DNA of 64,000 nt from Arthrobacter sp. PAMC 25486. GTDB taxonomy: Bacteria > Actinomycetota > Actinomycetes > Actinomycetales > Micrococcaceae. The notes below the pieces were generated by a model. That model was not told the DNA's origin and made no database searches. It saw only the letters and a list, made by a program, of their open reading frames with translations. The stretch spans positions 2,192,439 through 2,256,438 of the forward strand of contig NZ_CP007595.1 of assembly GCF_000785535.1 (NCBI RefSeq). The letters run 5' to 3'. Every line of letters starts with the position of its first letter. Position 1 is the stretch's first letter. Both the position numbers and the translations under genes were made by a program. Below, piece after piece: positions 58,848 to 64,000 of this stretch.

Positions 58848-60053
58848 CTATCGATGCAACGACACGGGGCTCGAGTGCTCGGCGCGTGGGCTCGAAGCCC
58901 ACGCCGTTGAAGTGACCCTCCCCCGAAATCCGTAAACGATGGCTGCCACGAGTATGAGCCCTGCACTCACGAGGACAGGGCCGGTAGCCCCGGCTGCGGT
59001 TGCATAGACGAGCCCGCCAAGAACGGGTCCCACGGCAGCACCAATGTTCAGGGACGCCGTTGCGAAGGATCCCGACATGGTTGGCGCAGCAGTGGAAGCC
59101 CGGATGGAAACAGCGATCAATGTGCTTCCCACGGCAAACGACAACGCCCCCTGTAACAGCACCAAGAGAATCAGCACAACCGGTATTGCTGAAAGCGCTG
59201 CCAATGCGATCCAACCAAGAAGTAGACCAGTTCCACCAATGCCCAGGATACGTTTCGCGTGGTCATCACCGAATCGGCCAGCCGCCCACACACCCAAGAA
59301 AGACCCGATCCCGAATATGCCTAGGACCATGGGAACTAATCCAGCCGGAAGTCCGGCCCCGTCCGTAACCAACGGAGACAAATACGTAAAGGCACAGAAC
59401 GTTGCTCCGTTGACCAATGCGCAAAGCACCAGTGGAAGCATGAGCCTCCGGTGAAGCAACACGCGGAACTCGGTCATGAGCGAAGCCGTGCCACAAGTCC
59501 TAGAGGCAGCCCGGTTCGGAGTGGCCACGACGACCGCGATAAGGGCAGGAACTGAGATGACGGCTACTCCCCAAAGGGCAGCACGCCAGTCCAGAAGTGC
59601 GCCGATCATTGCACCTGCCGGCACTCCGGCAATTAATGCAAGAGTCGTCCCACCCAGAATGACCGCAAGCGCTCTTGCAGTTCGATCCACCGGCACGAGG
59701 GCCGAAACAGTGGACAAGGTGACGGCGAGAAAACCGGCGTTCGTGAAAGCAGCAATGACGCGCGTGGCCAGGAGAACGCCGAAGCTGTCAGTCAGCGCAC
59801 CGGCCACGTGCATGGCAATGAAAACAAACAGAAAAATTGAAAGCGCCCGACGAGGCGGCCATTTTCGGCTGATCGCAGCCATCAGAGGGGCACCTGCCAC
59901 CATTCCAACAGCAAAAGCAGACGTCAGGAGACCCGCTTGTGGAAGAGTGATTTCGAGATCAGAAGCGATGTCCGGCAGCAGGCCGGCGAGCATAAATTCG
60001 GACGTTCCCTGTGAGAAAACGGCAACGCTGAGGAGATAAATGATGAACGGCAT
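58848..60053 (-). CDS. Cmx/CmlR-like MFS exporter (chloramphenicol type)
   Basis: This has 401 residues from ATG 60053 (MPFIIYLLSVAVFSQGTSEFM), chosen because it matches the family start and AAGGA lies upstream. It has 12 helices. The sequence follows actinobacterial chloramphenicol exporters closely from memory (GTSEFMLAGLLPDIA, LLTSAFAVGMVAGAPLMAA, TLALIAGVPAGAMIG), so chloramphenicol export is likely but unproven. A candidate leader peptide with an overlapping hairpin lies 116 bp upstream, suggesting translation-dependent induction. Confidence 0.88.
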   Translation of the reverse strand: MPFIIYLLSVAVFSQGTSEFMLAGLLPDIASDLEITLPQAGLLTSAFAVGMVAGAPLMAAISRKWPPRRALSIFLFVFIAMHVAGALTDSFGVLLATRVIAAFTNAGFLAVTLSTVSALVPVDRTARALAVILGGTTLALIAGVPAGAMIGALLDWRAALWGVAVISVPALIAVVVATPNRAASRTCGTASLMTEFRVLLHRRLMLPLVLCALVNGATFCAFTYLSPLVTDGAGLPAGLVPMVLGIFGIGSFLGVWAAGRFGDDHAKRILGIGGTGLLLGWIALAALSAIPVVLILLVLLQGALSFAVGSTLIAVSIRASTAAPTMSGSFATASLNIGAAVGPVLGGLVYATAAGATGPVLVSAGLILVAAIVYGFRGRVTSTAWASSPRAEHSSPVSLHR

Positions 60054-60168
60054 TTGGGTCCTTCGAAGTGAGATGACGGTCGGGAGGGACCGGCACATCA
60101 GCGCTCAAAGGACCGCAGAATGGGTCACTGAAAACTGCGCCGCAGCGGACGCTGTTTTGGGTTTCGAG

Positions 60169-60216
60169 CTACGGGCGTACCGGTAGCTCGACAGTGGATG
60201 CTTCGGGGGAACTCAT
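60169..60216 (-). CDS. Candidate 15-residue leader peptide for the Cmx-like exporter
   Basis: ATG 60216 to TAG 60169 encodes MSSPEASTVELPVRP. The last codons and the stop lie within an inverted repeat, GAGCTAC with GTAGCTC. TACGCT precedes the ATG by exactly six bases, so the peptide would be translated from the very 5' end. Inducible phenicol-resistance genes are known to use short leader ORFs where a stalled ribosome opens a hairpin. Confidence 0.6.
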   Translation of the reverse strand: MSSPEASTVELPVRP

Positions 60217-60222
60217 ATCACC

Positions 60223-60228
60223 AGCGTA
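60223..60228 (-). promoter_or_regulatory. -10 box TACGCT for the leader peptide transcript
   Basis: TACGCT, then six bases, then the ATG of the leader ORF. Confidence 0.5.
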
Positions 60229-60278
60229 GCAAACCAAGGCACGGGTCGTTCAGACTCACTGAAAAGCGGGTTTTCGCG

Positions 60279-60539
60279 CTACTTCTTGCCGTCACGGGCG
60301 GCTTCGCGCTTCTCAGCGGCTTTCATTTCCTTGCGGATGTTGTGGCCGCGCAGGCCCAGGGACGCCATGTGGGCCAGAAGCCCGACTCCGATGAACGGCA
60401 GGGCAATGAACGTCATGGACGGCGTCGAAGAGATGGCGCCGAGGATGATGATGACGATGCCGATGAAGGTCAGCCCCATGCCACCAAAAACGGCGTATTT
60501 GTAGGCGGGCGGAGCGGTTTCCCAAAAGTCGTTAAGCAC
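60279..60539 (-). CDS. Small two-helix membrane protein
   Basis: This is an 86-residue protein from GTG 60539. Two membrane helices (AVFGGMGLTFIGIVIIILGAI and MTFIALPFIGVGLLAHMAS) are followed by a basic, Lys-rich tail (NIRKEMKAAEKREAARDGKK). TAGACT lies seven bases before the GTG. No named family was recognised. Confidence 0.7.
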   Translation of the reverse strand: MLNDFWETAPPAYKYAVFGGMGLTFIGIVIIILGAISSTPSMTFIALPFIGVGLLAHMASLGLRGHNIRKEMKAAEKREAARDGKK

Positions 60540-60820
60540 GGTGCCAAGTCTACCGGGCGAGGGGCCCAAAGCGAGCGGAGCGAGGTTTGGGAGGCCGGGA
60601 GACGCTAGGCGGGATACGGCCGGAGCCTAAAAGCGACTCCCGCCACCAAACTTAGGTTGGACACAGTGGCTCATGAATTAGTTCCGCGGCAAACGCGAAC
60701 ACCCGGCCAGTCTCGATTGACCCGCCATTACTGCGATCAGGATCCGGACCTTCCATCCATTGCTGCGAGAGGCGCTGAGAAAAACGACCTTTGCTGCGAC
60801 AGCGTCGGTGAGAGGGGGTG

Positions 60821-61732
60821 CTAAAAGAGGGATTCCTGCAGCGCCGGGACAACGGTCTGGAAGTCGCCCAGGCGGATCTTCCTCCCCTTGAGCGCACCGA
60901 GGTCCACCAAAAATTCCCCGTCCGCACCGTCCAGTCCCACAAGGGCTGTTGGGCCGAGCAGGGAGTCCATCCGGATGCCGTGCATACCTGATTCCAGCGG
61001 CTGCGGATAAGCGGTGCGCTTGCTGGGAACCGCCACGGCCTCCGACATTTCGCTGCGGACCCATTGCTCCTCCGCGGGCTCAAAGCCTTCCAGCGCCAGA
61101 CCCTCCACGTATTCACGGACGACGTCGGCCATCGCCTTGTTCGTCTGCTCCAAGTGGGCCGGTGGTCGGGGATGCAAAAGAGCGGCGAACTTTGCGGCGC
61201 CGCGCACGAATTGGGTGGGCGGCAGGTTCGTGGAAACGGCATCCTCAAGGTGGCGCACCACGGCACCGTCCTGGGCCCTCGCCACATACCGGGCCACGAG
61301 CGCCCCTTGCTCGGCCAGGCGGCTCCACTTGCTGCGCTCGGATGCCGTGCCCACCTTGGTGGTGCCGTCGGCGAACGTGGCGATGTACAGCCAGTGCTGC
61401 GCCGACATGTACGCCTTCAGTCCGGGCGACCCCTGGCCACTGCGGTGGAAGTCGTGCATCAGGCGCATCTGATCCTTGGCGAAGCAGGCACCACACTGAA
61501 AGCCGCGCTCGGCCCCCTGACCCGAAGGGCATGGGAAGTGCTGGGGCTGCCCCGACTCCTCCACCCGCGTGAAGCCTAGGCAGAACCGCGCCGGGACACC
61601 ATCACCGGAGAGCACCTCAAACCTGAGCCACTGCCCCACCACCAAAGGCAGCCGCGCACCGCCGTCGTCCGTTTCCAGGGACAGCGCAGGGCCTTCCAGT
61701 GACCAGGAGATGCCACGGACCAGACTGTCCAC
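60821..61732 (-). CDS. DUF2797-like protein
   Basis: This is a 303-residue protein. A Cys pair is seen in FQCGACFAKDQMRLMHDFHRSG. A central GIY-YIG-like beta element appears as HWLYIATFADGTTKVGTASERSKWSRLAEQGA. These traits fit DUF2797, a family of unknown function. The gene begins two bases after the CitE-like gene stop on the same strand, so the two are an operon. Confidence 0.72.
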   Translation of the reverse strand: MDSLVRGISWSLEGPALSLETDDGGARLPLVVGQWLRFEVLSGDGVPARFCLGFTRVEESGQPQHFPCPSGQGAERGFQCGACFAKDQMRLMHDFHRSGQGSPGLKAYMSAQHWLYIATFADGTTKVGTASERSKWSRLAEQGALVARYVARAQDGAVVRHLEDAVSTNLPPTQFVRGAAKFAALLHPRPPAHLEQTNKAMADVVREYVEGLALEGFEPAEEQWVRSEMSEAVAVPSKRTAYPQPLESGMHGIRMDSLLGPTALVGLDGADGEFLVDLGALKGRKIRLGDFQTVVPALQESLF

Positions 61733-61734
61733 AG

Positions 61735-62607
61735 CTAGAGCGCCGGCTGGACGCCGTACGCGACCGCGAGCTTCATGATCTTCTCGGCGCGGCCCAGGCG
61801 AGGCAAGTCGGAGCCGTCGCGGATGACGCCGCCGCGGGCCCGGAAGTCGTTCATGAAGTCGGTGGCCCAGGCGACGTCAGAGGGGGTGGGGCTGATCACT
61901 TCGTTGATGATGGTGGTCTGGTCGATGGCCAGACAGAGTTTGCCGGTCATGCCCATGGAGACGGTGACGGCCGACTGTTCGCGCAGGATCGGGTGGTTGG
62001 TGCCGACCGTGGGGCCGTCGATGGGGCCGGGCAGGTTGCCGACGCGGCTGGCGACGACGAGCTTGGCGCGCGGATAGGCCATGGCCTCGCGGTCGGCGGA
62101 CATGCCGGTGTCGCGGCGGAAGTCGCCGGAGCCGAATGCGAGGCGGAAGGCGCCCTCGGCGCGGGCGATGTTGTTGGCTTCCTCTATGCCCAGTGCAGAT
62201 TCAACCAGGGCCAGAACGCGGGTCTTGCCGTCGAGGCGGTGGTAGGTTTCCTTGACCTGCTCGGCCTGTTCGGTCTTGGCGAGCATGACGCCGAGCAGTC
62301 CGGGGACGTTGCGCAAGTTGGCGACGTCGTCGGCCCAGAACTTGGAGTGGACGTCGTTGATGCGGACCCAGGCCTGGCCGCCATTGCGCAGCCAGTTGAT
62401 GACGTCGGCGCGGGCGTCATCCTTCTTCTTGGGGTCCACGGCGTCTTCGATGTCCAGCACAATGGCGTCGGCGCGGGATGCTGCGGCCTCGTCAAAGATC
62501 TCCGGGCGGGTGGCGGGCACCAAAAGCCACGAGCGGGCGATTTCAGCCGGGATATTGCGGGTGCGGACGGGTGCGGGGATGGCTTCGTTGCCGACGGTGC
62601 TAGACAT
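61735..62607 (-). CDS. CitE-like HpcH/HpaI aldolase/lyase
   Basis: This is a 290-residue TIM-barrel protein of the CitE/CLYBL family. Motifs are SWLLVPATRPEIFDEAAASRADAIVLDIEDAV, RINDVHSKFW and ALVESALGIEEANNIA with the conserved metal-binding acidic residues, then AFGSGDFRRDTGM. Such enzymes cleave acyl-CoA esters such as malyl- or citramalyl-CoA; the exact substrate is unknown. The citrate lyase alpha and gamma subunits are not nearby. The TACGGT box precedes its ATG by six bases. Confidence 0.88.
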   Translation of the reverse strand: MSSTVGNEAIPAPVRTRNIPAEIARSWLLVPATRPEIFDEAAASRADAIVLDIEDAVDPKKKDDARADVINWLRNGGQAWVRINDVHSKFWADDVANLRNVPGLLGVMLAKTEQAEQVKETYHRLDGKTRVLALVESALGIEEANNIARAEGAFRLAFGSGDFRRDTGMSADREAMAYPRAKLVVASRVGNLPGPIDGPTVGTNHPILREQSAVTVSMGMTGKLCLAIDQTTIINEVISPTPSDVAWATDFMNDFRARGGVIRDGSDLPRLGRAEKIMKLAVAYGVQPAL

Positions 62608-62613
62608 ATATCT

Positions 62614-62619
62614 ACCGTA
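62614..62619 (-). promoter_or_regulatory. -10 box TACGGT, leaderless start of the CitE-like gene
   Basis: TACGGT, then six bases, then ATG 62607. It lies within the palindrome CCGTATACGG. Confidence 0.5.
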
Positions 62620-62706
62620 TACGGCAAACAGCGTCCGTGAGATGTGCCGAGCTACAAAGCCTTGCTGGATACACTGGCGGATTGCACCAGAATTTACCGT
62701 ACTGGT

Positions 62707-63621
62707 CTAGACCACTGACCGGTTGGGCACGTCCGCATCCCACGTCAGGTCGGCGCCTTCCCGCAGCACCAGGGCCTCGATGTCCGGATCCTGCGCCAGC
62801 GCGGAAATGAGTTCCCAACTGCCCGCCACAATGGTGGAATCGAAGTCGATCTCAGAAACCAACACCCATTTTTGGTCTTGGGGCCACAGGATGCTCGGCG
62901 ATTGCGGCCACTGCCGCGTGTGATGCCACGGCACGTGGTCCACCCAGGCCGGGTCGGTGTAGAAGCTGGCGCCCGCGTTGAACAGGAAATAGCTCCTCCC
63001 TGGGAGCTCCAGCTTTTCGCCGTTGACCACTTCTGCGGGCAGCAGTCCGGTGCCTGGCTCTGCGTTGGGGGCTTCGAAGCCTCCGCCAAAGTGGTGCTGC
63101 ACGCCGCCGTCCGCAATGCTCAGCTCCACGTAACCGGAAGAGCTGGTCAGCCCGCCCCACCCCTCCCAGATGGCGGTGACGCCCCGCTCCGGAGTGGTGG
63201 TGTGTTCGCACAGGTGGGCGGCCACTTTGGCCAGGACGCCCTGGGCGAGGTTGCCTACCTCCGGTTTGGAATAGCGCCAGCCGGCTGCGTCAAGAGGCCC
63301 AAGTTTCGCGGTCTCCGGGCCTACCAGCCGATGGAACTGTGCCAGTGCGTGCATTTGTTTACCAAAGGCCTGTGCGACGGCGGACCAGCCCACCTGCCGC
63401 TGTTCCATGTCCACCATTGCGGTCAGATCGTGCCCGTGCCATGTTTTGGTGTCCAGCGGCCGGTCTCGTTCCGTCGGGTGGAAGATCCGGACATAGGCGG
63501 GGAAACCGCGCGGCACCACGGCATGCATGTCATGCCATTGCACATCGATGAGGGGCTTGAGCCATGCACCGGGGCTTGCATCGCGGAGCGACTCGGGAAC
63601 TGTTGCCGGCTGGGAGTCCAT
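62707..63621 (-). CDS. Unknown soluble protein, actinobacterial
   Basis: This protein has 304 residues from ATG 63621. I do not recognise a named domain. It is rich in Trp and His (LKPLIDVQWHDMHAVVPRGF, then HHFGGGFEAPNAEPGTGLLP, then VLVSEIDFDSTIVAGSWELI) and has no membrane segment. An open frame continues further up but lacks a start signal. TATGCT lies six bases before the ATG, supporting this start. It follows the third, partial copy of the dispersed repeat. Confidence 0.7.
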   Translation of the reverse strand: MDSQPATVPESLRDASPGAWLKPLIDVQWHDMHAVVPRGFPAYVRIFHPTERDRPLDTKTWHGHDLTAMVDMEQRQVGWSAVAQAFGKQMHALAQFHRLVGPETAKLGPLDAAGWRYSKPEVGNLAQGVLAKVAAHLCEHTTTPERGVTAIWEGWGGLTSSSGYVELSIADGGVQHHFGGGFEAPNAEPGTGLLPAEVVNGEKLELPGRSYFLFNAGASFYTDPAWVDHVPWHHTRQWPQSPSILWPQDQKWVLVSEIDFDSTIVAGSWELISALAQDPDIEALVLREGADLTWDADVPNRSVV

Positions 63622-63627
63622 GGCCCC

Positions 63628-63633
63628 AGCATA
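63628..63633 (-). promoter_or_regulatory. -10 box TATGCT, leaderless start
   Basis: TATGCT, then six bases, then ATG 63621. Confidence 0.5.
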
Positions 63634-63654
63634 GGCGGGTGCGGAGCCGTCAGC

Positions 63655-63674
63655 GGGCGTGATCTCACACCTCG
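63655..63674 (+). repeat. Partial third copy of the dispersed repeat
   Basis: The first 20 bases match 4024-4043 exactly (containing GTGATCTCACACCTCG). The match then stops and CGACGGGG follows, a remnant of the hairpin part. Confidence 0.6.
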
Positions 63675-63680
63675 ACGGGG

Positions 63681-64000
63681 CTAGGCCATGGTTGTGGCAA
63701 GTTCCTCCCGGCTCAGCGGCCGGTCGGCGTACACGAGGCGGACCGCCTTGGGATCGGGGTTGCCGGCGTCGGGGCCGCGGTGCACCAGCGTCAGGCCCAA
63801 CTTCTCGGCAACCCGGGCCGAGGCAACGTTGTGTTCCAGCAGGTACGCGACCACGGGCAGCTCCGGCCGGTGCGCCTTGGCTTGGCGGATGGCCTCCTGT
63901 GAGAGCTCCGTGGCATAGCCCCTGCCATGGACATCGGCGGAGAAGCGGTAGCCAAGATTCCAAAACACGCCAGCCTTAATGGAGCAGCCGCCCTGGCCGA
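63681..64000 (-). CDS. GNAT acetyltransferase, C-terminal part (5' end outside window)
   Basis: The frame is open to the right edge of the window, where GQGGCSIKAGVFWNLGYRF can be read. The acetyl-CoA loop VHGRGYATELSQEAI and motif B VVAYLLEHNVASARVAEKLGLTLVHRG mark a RimJ-like GNAT. The start codon lies beyond base 64000. The substrate is unknown. Confidence 0.82.
   Translation of the reverse strand, partial: GQGGCSIKAGVFWNLGYRFSADVHGRGYATELSQEAIRQAKAHRPELPVVAYLLEHNVASARVAEKLGLTLVHRGPDAGNPDPKAVRLVYADRPLSREELATTMA

Overview
The window looks like chromosomal DNA from a high-GC actinobacterium, most probably an Arthrobacter-like member of the Micrococcaceae. This is inferred from several features. 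The ribosomal protein and RNA polymerase genes are of actinobacterial type. A mycothiol synthase (mshD) lies beside an actinobacterial GlnR, ppk and a MutT1-like NUDIX/phosphatase fusion. PspC-type sensing genes and HadA/HadB-like hydratases are present. Many genes carry a -10 box placed exactly for leaderless transcription.

Layout. 1-4.1 kb: the tail of an MFS transporter, then a small accessory block (membrane protein, WXG100-type secreted-protein candidate, small unknown protein) bracketed by two direct copies of a ~128-bp repeat. 4.2-25.9 kb: the translation/transcription block, all on the minus strand: tRNA-Trp-secE-nusG-rplK-rplA, rplJ-rplL, rpoB-rpoC, rpsL-rpsG-fusA-tuf. It is interrupted by two GNAT acetyltransferases, a thiolase/YbaK pair on the opposite strand and a patatin-like lipase on the opposite strand. 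26-31.5 kb: an aminotransferase and a PspC/toastrack-type envelope-sensing two-component cluster. 31.6-38 kb: pfkA, a PadR-controlled DHA2 exporter, ygfZ, a nitrobindin-like protein with a 37-residue membrane peptide, and a membrane protein. 38-48.7 kb: glnR, mshD, ppk-mutT1, a 2OG-Fe(II) oxygenase, a membrane protein with a GntR/YtrA regulator, thyA-folA and a frameshifted small gene. 48.8-56 kb: asd, an AlkZ-like glycosylase candidate, a fatty-acid desaturase, and hadA-hadB-MFS-murB. 56-64 kb: a TetR/DHA2 divergent pair, a SnoaL-like protein, a Cmx-like chloramphenicol-type exporter with an upstream leader peptide, a DUF2797-like protein, a CitE-like lyase, an unknown gene and a truncated GNAT.

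The coding content is mostly ordinary core genome. The less expected signals lie between the genes. (i) At least ten starts have the pattern TANNNT, six bases, start codon, including two regulatory genes and a leader peptide. (ii) Several families of dispersed palindromic repeats sit almost exclusively at gene ends. One half-motif (GTSATCTCACAYCTCGGC) is shared by direct repeats near 1.0, 4.0 and 63.7 kb and by long hairpins at 19.8 and 32.7 kb, and is repeatedly followed by a hairpin built on ACGACGGCG/CGCCGTCGT. (iii) Two short upstream ORFs look regulatory. One precedes the Cmx-like exporter and ends inside a hairpin. The other ends by TGATG overlap on the aminotransferase start. (iv) Candidate operators can be read directly for the TetR, GntR and PadR regulators.

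No rRNA, CRISPR array, insertion sequence, integrase or phage genes were seen.
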